From NCBI GenBank assembly GCA_963840545.1, contig CAWIZE010000012.1, forward strand, positions 1 through 64,000: a stretch of 64,000 nucleotides of DNA. The letters are read 5' to 3'. The stretch comes from JAKAWQ01 sp963840545. Its GTDB lineage: Bacteria; Pseudomonadota; Alphaproteobacteria; Acetobacterales; Acetobacteraceae. Position numbers and translations under genes: made by a program. The notes beneath the pieces are model-generated. The model did not search any database. It worked only from the letters and a program-made list of their open reading frames with translations, and had not been told where the DNA came from. Positions 1-10,423 of this stretch are shown piece by piece. Position 1 is the stretch's first letter; each line of letters opens with the position of its first letter.

Positions 1-157
1 TGAGGCAGACGAGCAGGGTCGGCGGATCGTCGGTGACGCTGCAGACGGCCGAAGCCGTGCAGCCGCCGCGCCCGGCGGGGCCGTCCGTGGTGACCACGGT
101 CACCGCCGCGCCGAGCCGCGCCATCGCCTCGCGGAACATCTCCTGGCCGACCATCAT
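1..157 (-). CDS. Flavin reductase-like protein, N-terminal part
   Basis: The gene runs off the left edge, so only the first 52 codons are visible. The translation starts MMVGQEMFREAM, continues LGAAVTVVTTDGP, and then reads TASAVCSVTDDPPTLLVC. This is the conserved opening of the flavin reductase-like (HpaC/RutF) family, which binds FMN and supplies reduced flavin to a partner monooxygenase. The start can be either of two adjacent ATG codons (157 or 154). It is divergent from cca, about 110 bases away. The partner oxygenase, if any, lies outside the window, so substrate and pathway are unknown. Confidence 0.75.
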   Translation of the reverse strand, partial: MMVGQEMFREAMARLGAAVTVVTTDGPAGRGGCTASAVCSVTDDPPTLLVCL

Positions 158-192
158 CCCCCCCGCCGGGCGGAACCCCTGACGCCATTCAT

Positions 193-1467
193 GTGGGCAG
201 GAAGGCGCCTCTGTCCACCGGGGACGGCGCCTGTGATAAGCGGGACCGCCGATTGCCAGGAGGCCGCAAGCTGTCCCCCGACCCGACCCCGGCGCTGAGG
301 ATCGCCCCGCCGGACTTCCTCGCCGAGCCTGAACTGAAGGCGGTGCTCGCCGCGCTGCCGGAGGCGCGGGTGGTGGGCGGGGCGGTGCGCGACACGCTGC
401 TGGCGCGCCGGGTGGGGGATATCGACCTCGCCACGGCGCGGCGACCCGAGGCGGTGGCGGCGGCGCTGGCGGGGGCGGGGCTCAGGGCGCTGCCCACGGG
501 GCTCGCGCACGGCACGGTGAGCGCGCTGGCGGACGGACGGACATTCGAGATCACGACGCTGCGGGCCGATGTCGCGACCGACGGCCGGCATGCCGAGGTC
601 GCCTTCACGACGAGCTGGCTGGCCGACGCGGCGCGGCGGGATTTTACCCTCAACGCGCTCTCGCTCACCCGCGAGGGATGGGTGTTCGACCCTTTCGGCG
701 GGATCGCCGACCTGACGGCCGGGCGGGTGCGGTTCGTCGGGCCGCCGGCGCAGAGGCTGACCGAGGATCGGCTGCGCACCTTGCGGTTCTTCCGCTTCTC
801 GGCCGTTTACGCGCGAACGGAGCCCGACGCGGCGACGCTCGCGGCGCTGGAGGCGGCGGCCACGGATCTCGGGCGGCTTTCGGCCGAGCGCGTGTGGAGC
901 GAATTGAAGCGCCTGCTCGCCGCCCCGGAGCCGCGGCCGGCGCTCGCTTTGATGCGCCGGCTCGGGGTGCTTGCGGCGATTTTGCCCGAGGCGGGAGGGC
1001 TCGCGGGGATGGACCGGCTGGCAGCGCTCGGGGCACCGGCGGACCCGTTGCTGCGGCTCGCGGCGCTGGTGCGGGGCGAGGCGGGGACGCTGGCGGAGCG
1101 GCTGAAGCTGTCGGGCGCCGAGGCCGAGCGGTTTTGCGAGCTGCGGCGGGGGAAGGTGCCGGCGGCGGATGAGGATATGGCGGGCCTGCGGCGGAAGCTG
1201 GCGGACGAGCCGGCGGAGATCCTGATCGCGCGGAGCCTGCTCGCGGGGATCGGCGGCGCGGCGGGCGGGCGGCTGCGCGCCCGGCTCGCCACCCTCCCCC
1301 GCCCGGTCTTTCCGCTCGGCGGGCGCGATGCGCTGGCGCTCGGGATGGCGCCGGGACCGGCGGTGGGGGCGGCGCTCGGCGCGGCGCGCGCCTGGTGGCT
1401 GGCGGGAGGGTGCGCGGCCGACGCGGATGCCTGCCGGGCCGAGCTTCTAAGAAACCGCCCCGGCTGA
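193..1467 (+). CDS. cca: CCA tRNA nucleotidyltransferase (polymerase A family)
   Basis: Adds or repairs the 3'-CCA end of tRNAs. Counting from the ATG at 193, the class II nucleotidyltransferase head shows GGAVRD at residues 62-67, the metal-binding DID at 76-78, RRDFTLNAL at 148-156 and LRTLRFFRFSA near 194-204, the last belonging to the tRNA/nucleotide-binding part. The first 26 residues before LSPDPTPAL look unlike the family. A perfect AGGAGG at 258-263 lies seven bases before an in-frame CTG at 271, so the real start is probably CTG 271 (398 residues) rather than ATG 193. The product is an ordinary alphaproteobacterial cca. The downstream ABC exporter starts 12 bases later and is probably co-transcribed. 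Confidence 0.9.
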   Translation: MGRKAPLSTGDGACDKRDRRLPGGRKLSPDPTPALRIAPPDFLAEPELKAVLAALPEARVVGGAVRDTLLARRVGDIDLATARRPEAVAAALAGAGLRALPTGLAHGTVSALADGRTFEITTLRADVATDGRHAEVAFTTSWLADAARRDFTLNALSLTREGWVFDPFGGIADLTAGRVRFVGPPAQRLTEDRLRTLRFFRFSAVYARTEPDAATLAALEAAATDLGRLSAERVWSELKRLLAAPEPRPALALMRRLGVLAAILPEAGGLAGMDRLAALGAPADPLLRLAALVRGEAGTLAERLKLSGAEAERFCELRRGKVPAADEDMAGLRRKLADEPAEILIARSLLAGIGGAAGGRLRARLATLPRPVFPLGGRDALALGMAPGPAVGAALGAARAWWLAGGCAADADACRAELLRNRPG

Positions 1468-1479
1468 TAAAGCCCGCCG

Positions 1480-3225
<1,746 letters not shown>

Positions 3226-3241
3226 GCGGCGGGGCGCCGGA

Positions 3242-4129
3242 TCAGGGCCAGCGCGCCTCGGGCGGCATGCTCATCAGGATCGCGTCGGGATTGCCGCCGG
3301 TCTTGAGGCCGAAGGCGGTGCCGCGGTCGTAGAGCAGGTTGAACTCCACATAGCGGCCGCGGCGGACGAGCTGGTGGGCGCGGTCCTCCGCGCTCCAGGG
3401 GCGGGCCATGCGGGCGCGGACGAGGCGCGGATAGACATCGAGGAAGGCGAGCCCGACATCGCGGACGAAGGCGAAATCGGCGGCGGGGTCGGCGTTCGCG
3501 AGATAATCGAAGAAGATGCCGCCCGCGCCGCGGGGTTCGCCCCGGTGGGGGAGGAAGAAGTAGCGGTCGCACCATTCCTTGAAGCGCGGATAGTAGGCGG
3601 GGTCGTGGCGGTTGCAGGCGGCGCGGAACGCGGCGTGGAAGATCGCCGCGTCGGCCTGCGAGTCGGGCGCGTCGGGGCGCATCGGCGTGAGGTCCGCCCC
3701 GCCGCCGAACCAGCCGCTGCCGGTGATCACGAGGCGGGTGTTCATGTGGACGGCGGGCACGTGCGGGCTCTGCATGTGCGCAACCAGGCTGATGCCCATC
3801 GCGGCGAAGCGCGGGTCGGCCTCGGCGCCCGGGACCTGGCGGCGGAGCTCCTCGGTGAAGCTGCCGGCGACGGCGGAGACGTTGACGCCGACCTTCTCGA
3901 AGACGCGCCCGTGCATCACCGCCATCTCGCCCCCGCCTTCGAGCGCGGGCCGCGTCCAGGCGGTGCGGACGAAACGACCCGGCGCGCGCTCGGAAAGCGC
4001 GCTGCCCTCCTCGTCCTCGATCGCCTCGAACGCGGCAATGATCCGGCCTTGCAGCGAGCGGAACCACGCGATCGCCTCGTCCTTGAGCGCCGCGTGCGGC
4101 GCCGGCTCTGCACTTCCGATCGGTTCCAT
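3242..4129 (-). CDS. hemF: Oxygen-dependent coproporphyrinogen III oxidase
   Basis: Converts coproporphyrinogen III to protoporphyrinogen IX with oxygen during heme synthesis, in the cytoplasm as a homodimer. The 295-residue translation matches the family's usual length. It shows WFGGGADLTP at 140-149, the FKEWCDRYFFLPHRGE block at 183-198, GAGGIFFD at 201-208 and the C-terminal RRGRYVEFNLLYDRGTAFGL at 257-276, all hallmark HemF segments. ATG 4129 gives the family-typical N terminus, although the frame is open further upstream. It is divergent from petB, so the heme enzyme and the heme-carrying cytochromes share one intergenic region of 248 bases. Confidence 0.95.
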   Translation of the reverse strand: MEPIGSAEPAPHAALKDEAIAWFRSLQGRIIAAFEAIEDEEGSALSERAPGRFVRTAWTRPALEGGGEMAVMHGRVFEKVGVNVSAVAGSFTEELRRQVPGAEADPRFAAMGISLVAHMQSPHVPAVHMNTRLVITGSGWFGGGADLTPMRPDAPDSQADAAIFHAAFRAACNRHDPAYYPRFKEWCDRYFFLPHRGEPRGAGGIFFDYLANADPAADFAFVRDVGLAFLDVYPRLVRARMARPWSAEDRAHQLVRRGRYVEFNLLYDRGTAFGLKTGGNPDAILMSMPPEARWP

Positions 4130-4164
4130 AAGCGCCTCGATTTCCTTGCCCGCGCCCGCCCCGA

Positions 4165-4186
4165 CAACACCCAAGGGGGCGTGTTG
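4165..4186. promoter_or_regulatory. Inverted repeat overlapping the petBC promoter
   Basis: CAACAC at 4165-4170 and GTGTTG at 4181-4186 are perfect inverted arms separated by 10 bases. The right arm overlaps the proposed -35 hexamer of petB. The geometry (arm centres 16 bases apart) fits a dimeric regulator's operator. No regulator is identified. Confidence 0.35.
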
Positions 4187-4212
4187 CAGGAGCCAGGGCG
4201 GCCACCTAATAT
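4184..4212 (+). promoter_or_regulatory. Proposed sigma-70-like promoter of petB-petC
   Basis: TTGCAG at 4184-4189, a 17-base spacer, and TAATAT at 4207-4212. The -10 matches the consensus at four of six positions and stands out in this GC-rich region. Transcription would start near 4219, leaving a leader of roughly 160 bases before the petB ATG at 4378. Confidence 0.45.
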
Positions 4213-4377
4213 GCCCGGAGCCTGCGGCCGGGGCGACCCTGCCGCGCGGTGACGTGCGGTTGCCTGACGTGCCAGCCGGCCCCCTCGGTCGCCCCATCGC
4301 GGGGCACCGTCGGCCAGGACGGGAGCGAGCGGGCCCGTCGTTCGTGTCGCCCGGGCGAGGGAAGAAGCGAGAAAACA

Positions 4378-5649
4378 ATGGCCGAACTGGGTCTCAAGAA
4401 CAACGAGTTCACGAATCCGGTGGTGCACTGGATCGATGCCAGGCTCCCGATCTTCACGGCGATGCAGAAGGAATACCGCGCCTTCCCGACGCCGAAGAAC
4501 TTCAACTATTTCTGGAATTTCGGTGCGCTGGCGACGGTCAACCTCGCGATCATGATCGCGAGCGGCGTGTTCCTCGCGATGAACTACGACCCGAGCACCG
4601 GCGGCGCCTTCTCATCGGTCCATCGCATCATGCGCGACGTGAACTGGGGCTGGCTGATCCGCTACCTCCACATGAACGCCGCCTCGCTCTTCTTCGTCAT
4701 CGTCTATGTCCACATCTTCCGCGGCCTCTATTACGGCTCCTACAAGAAACCGCGCGAGCTGATCTGGATGATCGGCGTCGTGATCCTGCTGCTGATGATG
4801 GCGACCGCCTTCATGGGCTACGTGCTGCCCTGGGGGCAGATGTCGTTCTGGGGCGCGACCGTCATCACCAACCTCTTCTCCGCGATCCCGGTCGTCGGCC
4901 ACGGCGTCGTCACCTGGCTGTGGGGCGGCTTCGCGGTCGCCAACCCGACGCTGAACCGCTTCTACGCCCTGCACTACCTTCTGCCCTTCGTCATCGTCGG
5001 CATGGTCGTCCTGCACGTCATGGCGCTGCACACGGTGGGCTCGAACAATCCCCTCGGCATCGATGTCCAGGGGCCGCAGGACACGGTTCCGTTCCATCCC
5101 TACTACACGGTGAAGGACAGTGTCGGCGTCTGCGTCTATCTCATCGTGCTCGCCATCCTCATCTTCTTCCTGCCCCACCTCCTCGCCGACCCGAACAACG
5201 ACATCCAGGCCGATCCGTTGCAGACGCCCTCCGACATCGTGCCGGAATGGTACTTCCTGCCCTTCTATGCGATCCTGCGCTCGGTGCCGAACAAGCTCGG
5301 CGGCGTGACGCTGCTGTTCGGCTCGATCCTGATCCTGTTCGTGCTGCCCTGGCTCGATACGAGCCCGGTCCGGAGCTGCCGTTTCCGCCCCGTCTATCGC
5401 TGGTGCATGGTGCTGCTCGTCGCCGACGTGTTCCTGCTCGGCTATGTCGGCTCGAACCAGCCGATCGGCATCTTCATCCTGCTCGGCCGCTTCGCGACCG
5501 CCTACTACTTCATCCATTTCCTCGTGCTGCTGCCGGTGCTCGGCCTGACCGAGCGGCCGCTGACGCTGCCCGAAAGCATCAGCAAGCGCGTGCTGGGAGG
5601 GGGCGCGCTGCCCGCCGGGGCCGCGGCCCAGCCGATGGAGAAGGCGTGA
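4378..5649 (+). CDS. petB: Cytochrome b subunit of the bc1 complex
   Basis: The 423-residue integral membrane subunit of ubiquinol:cytochrome c oxidoreductase, carrying the two b hemes and the quinone sites. The four heme-ligand histidines are H98, H112, H199 and H213, each pair 14 apart. The Qo-site PEWY motif is at 289-292. The start at ATG 4378 follows a purine-rich stretch (GAAGAAGCGAGAAAAC) and gives the usual soluble N terminus. The C-terminal tail after the last helix is short and rich in Gly and Ala. petC overlaps its stop by one base. Unlike most alphaproteobacterial operons, no Rieske gene precedes it. Confidence 0.96.
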   Translation: MAELGLKNNEFTNPVVHWIDARLPIFTAMQKEYRAFPTPKNFNYFWNFGALATVNLAIMIASGVFLAMNYDPSTGGAFSSVHRIMRDVNWGWLIRYLHMNAASLFFVIVYVHIFRGLYYGSYKKPRELIWMIGVVILLLMMATAFMGYVLPWGQMSFWGATVITNLFSAIPVVGHGVVTWLWGGFAVANPTLNRFYALHYLLPFVIVGMVVLHVMALHTVGSNNPLGIDVQGPQDTVPFHPYYTVKDSVGVCVYLIVLAILIFFLPHLLADPNNDIQADPLQTPSDIVPEWYFLPFYAILRSVPNKLGGVTLLFGSILILFVLPWLDTSPVRSCRFRPVYRWCMVLLVADVFLLGYVGSNQPIGIFILLGRFATAYYFIHFLVLLPVLGLTERPLTLPESISKRVLGGGALPAGAAAQPMEKA

Positions 5650-6386
5650 TGCGCGCCCTCGCCCGCGCCGCCCTTCTCACGGCCTTCCTCGGCTGGCTCG
5701 GCCTGATGCCCGCGCGCGCCCAGGAGGCGCCGCCGCTGCCCCATGTCTACTGGAGCTTCGCGGGGCCGTTCGGCACCTTCGATCGCGCCGCGGCGCAGCG
5801 CGGCTACCAAGTTTACAAGCAGGTCTGCGCGGCCTGCCATTCGATGAGCCAGATGCATTTCCGCGACCTTTCGGGCATCGGCTTCAACGACGCGGAGATC
5901 GCGGCGATCGCCGCCTCGGTGATGGTGGATGGCAAGCCGGGCAAGCCGGCCGACGCCTTCCCCTCGCCCTTTCCCTCGTTGGCGGCCGCGCAGGCGGTCT
6001 TCAACGGCGCCGCGCCGCCGGACATGTCGCTGATGGCCAATGGCTTCGTCGGCGGGCCGAGCTTCATCTACGCGATCCTCAACGGCTTCCGGAATCCGCC
6101 GACCGGTGTGAGCGTGCCGCCCGGGCGGTACTACAACCTCTATTTTCCGGGCAATTTCATCGCCATGCCGCCGCCGCTCCATGACGGCCTCGTGCAGTAC
6201 GCCGACGGCACGCCGGCGAGCGTCGAGCAGATGGCGCACGATGTCGCGACCTTCCTCTATTTCGTCTCCAACCCGCACATGGAGGCGCGCAAGCGGATCG
6301 GCGTGCGCGTGGTTCTCTTCCTTGTCTTCCTCACCGGCCTGACCTATGCCCTCAAGCGCAAGGTCTGGTCCGACGTGGAGCATTGA
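5649..6386 (+). CDS. petC: Cytochrome c1 subunit of the bc1 complex
   Basis: The heme-c subunit that passes electrons from the Rieske centre to soluble cytochrome c. The 245-residue product has a signal peptide ending in PARAQ (about residue 25), the heme-binding CAACH at 60-64, the likely axial methionine M173 in NFIAMPPPL, and a C-terminal membrane anchor at about 219-235. It overlaps both the petB stop and the mtnP start in TGATG arrangements, so the three genes are translationally coupled. The length and anchor are normal for the family. Confidence 0.96.
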   Translation: MRALARAALLTAFLGWLGLMPARAQEAPPLPHVYWSFAGPFGTFDRAAAQRGYQVYKQVCAACHSMSQMHFRDLSGIGFNDAEIAAIAASVMVDGKPGKPADAFPSPFPSLAAAQAVFNGAAPPDMSLMANGFVGGPSFIYAILNGFRNPPTGVSVPPGRYYNLYFPGNFIAMPPPLHDGLVQYADGTPASVEQMAHDVATFLYFVSNPHMEARKRIGVRVVLFLVFLTGLTYALKRKVWSDVEH

Positions 6387-7273
6387 TGGGCGACGAAGCC
6401 GCGCCGCTGATCGGGATCATCGGCGGTTCCGGCCTCTACGATATCGAAGGGCTTGAGAAGAAGCGCTGGGAGCGTCTGCATACGCCCTGGGGCGCGCCGT
6501 CGGACGCGCTGCTCTTCGGCGAGCTCGACGGGTACGCCTGCGTGTTCCTGGCGCGGCACGGCCGCGGCCACCCGCTCTCGCCCACGCATCTCAACTACCA
6601 GGCCAATATCCACGTGCTCAAGCGCGTCGGCGTGACCGAGATCATCTCGCTTTCGGCGGTGGGCAGCCTGAAGGAAGAGCTCGCACCCGGCCATTTCGTC
6701 ATCGTCGATCAGTTCATCGACCGCAGCTTCGCGCGCGAGAAGAGCTTCTTCGGCAAGGGCTGCGTCGCCCATGTCTCGATGGCCGACCCGGTCTGCACGC
6801 GGCTTGGCGATGCGCTCGCCGAAGCCGCCGGCGCCATCGGCCTTCCCTTCACGCGCGGCGGGACCTACCTGGTGATGGAAGGGCCGCAATTCTCGACGCG
6901 CGCCGAAAGCATGCTCTACCGCTCCTGGGGCGCGTCGGTGATCGGGATGACCAACATGCCCGAGGCCAAGCTCGCCCGCGAGGCCGAGCTTTGCTACGCG
7001 ACGATCGCCATGGTCACCGATTATGATTGCTGGCACCCGGAGCATGAGCATGTCACGGTCGAGGCCGTGGTGCGCACGCTCAACGAGAACGCGGCACGTG
7101 CCCAGGCGCTGCTGCGCGCCGTCCTGCCGCACCTCGCGAAGCCGCGCCCGCTCTGCGCCGCGGGCTGCCAGCGCGCGCTCGAGCATGCGATCATCACCGC
7201 GCCGGCGATGCGCGATCCGGAGCTGATCGCGAAGCTCGACGGGGTGGCGGGGCGGGTTCTGCGGGCGGCTTGA
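6386..7273 (+). CDS. mtnP: S-methyl-5'-thioadenosine phosphorylase
   Basis: Cleaves methylthioadenosine to adenine and methylthioribose-1-phosphate, salvaging the by-product of polyamine synthesis. The 295-residue protein carries GGSGLYD at 13-19, the phosphate-binding RHGRGH at 57-62, EGPQFSTRAE at 165-174, GMTNMPEAKLARE at 187-199 and TDYDCW at 211-216. These are diagnostic of MTAP rather than of the related purine nucleoside phosphorylase. ATG 6386 overlaps the petC stop. An in-frame TTG lies one codon upstream, but the ATG is preferred. It is an unrelated function riding on the bc1 operon. Confidence 0.94.
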   Translation: MGDEAAPLIGIIGGSGLYDIEGLEKKRWERLHTPWGAPSDALLFGELDGYACVFLARHGRGHPLSPTHLNYQANIHVLKRVGVTEIISLSAVGSLKEELAPGHFVIVDQFIDRSFAREKSFFGKGCVAHVSMADPVCTRLGDALAEAAGAIGLPFTRGGTYLVMEGPQFSTRAESMLYRSWGASVIGMTNMPEAKLAREAELCYATIAMVTDYDCWHPEHEHVTVEAVVRTLNENAARAQALLRAVLPHLAKPRPLCAAGCQRALEHAIITAPAMRDPELIAKLDGVAGRVLRAA

Positions 7274-7317
7274 AGTCCCCGCCTGAAGTCAGGGGGGGCC
7301 GGGGGCATTGGCGGGGT

Positions 7318-7336
7318 TCAGGGGCGGAGCCCCTGA
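7318..7336. terminator. Hairpin between convergent mtnP and comM
   Basis: A perfect 8-bp stem (TCAGGGGC, loop GGA, GCCCCTGA). It contains the stop codon and last codons of comM on the minus strand and lies 45 bases beyond mtnP on the plus strand. No T-tract follows on either side, so termination is plausible but unproven. It shares its CAGGGG core with two other gene-end hairpins here. Confidence 0.4.
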
Positions 7337-8883
7337 CGGCCGGGAATGCGATGGCGGAAGCGAAACGCCTCGGCTGCGTGCGCGCGCTCCACCGTCCCCA
7401 GGCCGGCGAGATCGGCGATGGTGCGGGCGACGCGCAGCACGCGCGTATAGCCGCGCGCGGAAAAGCCAAGCTTCTCCGAGGCTTCTTCGACGAAGCGCCG
7501 CGCGTCCGGCGTGATCGCGAGCTTGTCCGGGTCCGCGGTGGCGTTGAGCCGCCCCGCTGCGGGGTCGCGCGCCTTCTGTGCGGCGCGCGCGGCCGCGACG
7601 CGGGCGGCGACGGTCGCGCTCGATTCGCCGGCGGGCGGGCGCGAGAGCACCGAGGGCGGCACCGGCTGCACCTCCACGGTGAGGTCGATCCGGTCGAGCA
7701 AGGGGCCGCTGAGCCGCGTCTGGTAGTCCTCGCCGCAGCGGGGCGCGCGGCCGCATTCGCGGCCGGCATCGCCGAGATAGCCGCAGCGGCAGGGATTCAT
7801 CGCCGCGACCAGCTGGAATCGCGCGGGATAGGTGAGATGCGCCGCGGCGCGGGCGACGGTGGTGCGCCCGGTTTCCATCGGCTGGCGCAGGCCGTCCAGC
7901 GCCTGGCGCGGAAATTCGGGCAGCTCGTCGAGGAACAAAACGCCGCAATGGGCGAGGCTGATCTCGCCGGGGCTGGCGCGGTTGCCGCCGCCGGCGAGTG
8001 CCGCCTGGCTCGCGGAATGGTGCGGCTCGCGAAAGGGCGGCCGCATGATCAGCCGCCCGCCCTCGAGCATCCGCGCCAGGCTGTGGACCATGCTGACCTC
8101 GAGCGCCTGCCCGGGCGTCAGGTCCGGCAGGAGCCCGGGCAGGCGCGCGGCGAGCATCGACTTGCCCGCGCCCGGTGGGCCGATGAGCAGAAGGTTGTGC
8201 CCGCCCGCGGCGGCGATCTCGAGCGCGCGCCGCGCCGATTCCATCCCCTTCACCTCGGCGAGGTCCGGGACGTTGACGGCCTCAAGCACGCCGGCCGGCT
8301 CGGGCGGGCTGAGGACCTGGCTGCCCTTGAAATGGTTGACCAGCGAAACGAGGTCCCCTGCCGCCAGCACTTCGATCCGCCCCGCCCAGGCCGCCTCGCC
8401 GCCCTGCGCCGCGGGGCAGATCAGCCCGAGATCGCGCGCCGAGGCGCCGAGGGCCGCGGACAGCACGCCGCCGACCGGGGCGAGCCCGCCATCGAGCGCG
8501 AGCTCGCCCATGGCGGCGAAGCCCGCGATCTCCTCGATCGGCAGCACGCCCATCGCCGCCAGGAGAGCGAGCGCGATCGGCAGGTCGAAATGGCTTCCCT
8601 CCTTGAGGAGATCCGCGGGCGCGAGGTTGACGAGGACCCGCCGCGGCGGCACCGCGAGGCCCATCGCCGTCAGCGCCGCGCGCACCCGCTCGCGCGACTC
8701 CGCCACCGCTTTGTCGGCGAGCCCGACGATCAGGAAGGCCGGCAGGCCCGAGGAGATCTGCACCTGCACCTGCACCGGGATCGCCTCGATGCCGACGAAG
8801 GCGAAGGAGTGCACGCGCGCGAGCGTGCTCGCCGCATAGACGGTCTCGGCAGTGCGCGCGGGCGGACCGGCGGGCTCGCTCAC
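7318..8883 (-). CDS. comM: ComM/YifB-type AAA ATPase (Mg-chelatase-like)
   Basis: A hexameric branch-migration helicase; in naturally competent bacteria ComM helps integrate incoming DNA. The 521-residue protein has the N-terminal S5-fold domain opening (SFAFVGIEAIPVQVQVQ, SGLPAFLIVGLADKAVAES at about 26-65). It then has an AAA module with Walker A GPPGAGKS at 235-242 and Walker B GVLFLDELPEF near 316-326, and the C-terminal Mg-chelatase-like domain. A CNPCRCGYLGD element is typical of the family. It faces mtnP and follows icd on the same strand with a 25-base gap. No competence genes are nearby, so a role in transformation is only inferred. Confidence 0.92.
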   Translation of the reverse strand: MSEPAGPPARTAETVYAASTLARVHSFAFVGIEAIPVQVQVQISSGLPAFLIVGLADKAVAESRERVRAALTAMGLAVPPRRVLVNLAPADLLKEGSHFDLPIALALLAAMGVLPIEEIAGFAAMGELALDGGLAPVGGVLSAALGASARDLGLICPAAQGGEAAWAGRIEVLAAGDLVSLVNHFKGSQVLSPPEPAGVLEAVNVPDLAEVKGMESARRALEIAAAGGHNLLLIGPPGAGKSMLAARLPGLLPDLTPGQALEVSMVHSLARMLEGGRLIMRPPFREPHHSASQAALAGGGNRASPGEISLAHCGVLFLDELPEFPRQALDGLRQPMETGRTTVARAAAHLTYPARFQLVAAMNPCRCGYLGDAGRECGRAPRCGEDYQTRLSGPLLDRIDLTVEVQPVPPSVLSRPPAGESSATVAARVAAARAAQKARDPAAGRLNATADPDKLAITPDARRFVEEASEKLGFSARGYTRVLRVARTIADLAGLGTVERAHAAEAFRFRHRIPGRQGLRP

Positions 8884-8908
8884 GCGCCGGGCCGGGCGCT
8901 CTGCCGGC

Positions 8909-10135
8909 TCAGCCGCCGGCCATCGCGCGGCCGAGATTCTCGTCGATCCTGGCGAGGAATGCCTCGGTGTTGAGCCAGGGCTGGTCCTTGCCGATCAGGA
9001 TCGCGAGGTCCTTGGTCATCGCCCCCGACTCCACCGTCGCGATGCACACCCGCTCGAGCGTCTCGGCGAAGCGCGTCACCTCTGGCGTGTTGTCGAAGCG
9101 GCCGCGATAGGCGAGTCCGCGCGTCCAGGCGAAGATCGAAGCGATCGGATTGGTCGAGGTCTCGCGGCCTTTCTGGTACTCGCGGAAATGGCGGGTGACG
9201 GTGCCGTGCGCCGCCTCCGCCTCGACCGTCTTGCCGTCCGGGCTCATCAGCACGCTCGTCATCAGGCCGAGCGAGCCGAAGCCCTGCGCCACGGTGTCGC
9301 TCTGCACGTCGCCGTCGTAATTCTTGCAGGCCCAGAGATAGCCGCCCGACCATTTCAGCGACGCGGCCACCATGTCGTCGATCAGCCGGTGCTCGTAGGT
9401 GAGGCCGTCCTTCTCGAAGTCCGCCTTGAACTCATTCTCGTAGATCTCGGCGAACACATCCTTGAAGAACCCGTCATAGGCTTTGAGGATCGTGTTCTTG
9501 GTCGAGAGGTACATCGGATATTTGCGCGCCAGCGCGTAGTGGAAGCTCGCGCGGGCAAAGCCTTCGATCGAGGTGCGGGTGTTGTGCATCCCGAGCACCA
9601 CGCCGCCGCCTTCGCCCTTGAAATCGTGCACGTCGAAAACCTCGGCCGGGCCGCCGCCTGCGGGCTGGTAGGTCAGCGTGACCTTGCCCGGCCCGGGGAT
9701 TTTCAGGTCGGTCGCCCGGTATACGTCGCCATAGGCATGGCGCCCAATGACGATCGGCTTGGTCCAGTGCGGAACCAGGCGCGGCACGTTGCTGCAGATG
9801 ATCGGCTCGCGGAAGATTGTGCCGTCGAGGATGTTGCGCAGCGTGCCGTTCGGGCTGCGCCACATCTTCTTGAGGTTGAACTCGGCGACGCGCGCCTCGT
9901 CGGGCGTGATGGTGGCGCACTTCACGCCGACGCCGTACTCGCGGATTGCGTGCGCCGCGTCGATGGTGATCTGGTCATCGCTGCGGTCGCGGCTCTCCAT
10001 GCCGAGATCGAAATATTCGAGCTCGATATCGAGGTAGGGAAGGATGAGCTTCTGCTTGATGAAGCCCCAGATGATTCGCGTCATCTCGTCCCCGTCGAGT
10101 TCGACCAGCGGGGTCTTGACCTTGATCTTCTGCAT
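8909..10135 (-). CDS. icd: NADP-dependent isocitrate dehydrogenase
   Basis: TCA-cycle enzyme converting isocitrate to 2-oxoglutarate and CO2 with NADPH formation. The 408-residue protein is of the eukaryote-like homodimeric type common in alphaproteobacteria. It shows the substrate-binding SPNGTLRNIL at 94-103, GRHAYGDVYR at 131-140, EAAHGTVTRHF and the ETSTNPIASIFAW segment in the C-terminal third. ATG 10135, starting MQKIKVKTP after AAGGAC, gives the standard N terminus, although the frame stays open to 10354. No promoter can be named confidently in the 288-base region shared with the divergent kinase gene. Confidence 0.96.
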   Translation of the reverse strand: MQKIKVKTPLVELDGDEMTRIIWGFIKQKLILPYLDIELEYFDLGMESRDRSDDQITIDAAHAIREYGVGVKCATITPDEARVAEFNLKKMWRSPNGTLRNILDGTIFREPIICSNVPRLVPHWTKPIVIGRHAYGDVYRATDLKIPGPGKVTLTYQPAGGGPAEVFDVHDFKGEGGGVVLGMHNTRTSIEGFARASFHYALARKYPMYLSTKNTILKAYDGFFKDVFAEIYENEFKADFEKDGLTYEHRLIDDMVAASLKWSGGYLWACKNYDGDVQSDTVAQGFGSLGLMTSVLMSPDGKTVEAEAAHGTVTRHFREYQKGRETSTNPIASIFAWTRGLAYRGRFDNTPEVTRFAETLERVCIATVESGAMTKDLAILIGKDQPWLNTEAFLARIDENLGRAMAGG

Positions 10136-10423
10136 GTCGTCCTTGTCCGCGCGGATGAATGCGAGCGAATGACCGGGCTGCTCGCTGGGGCTGCTCACTG
10201 GGGCTGCGCCGCCGCCGTGACGCCAGCGCGGCTCGGACCTTCGCATCGGCGGCCCGGCGCGGCAAGCCTCCGCGCCGCCTCTATTGCCTTCCCTGACCTC
10301 AGATTGTGCCTGGCCCGGCCAAAGGCTAATCTCGGGCGCTTCAAGCGAAGACATCTGTTCCGGACGAGGGTGCCTCGTGACGATTGAACCGCAAAGTCCC
10401 GATCCGCCAAGTCCGCGCGGCGA

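Noticed and set aside
10136..10423. Extra gene or N-terminal extension of icd in the 288-base gap
   Set aside because: The open frame upstream of ATG 10135 has no family similarity and IDH begins at MQKIKVKTP; nothing else definite was seen in the gap.
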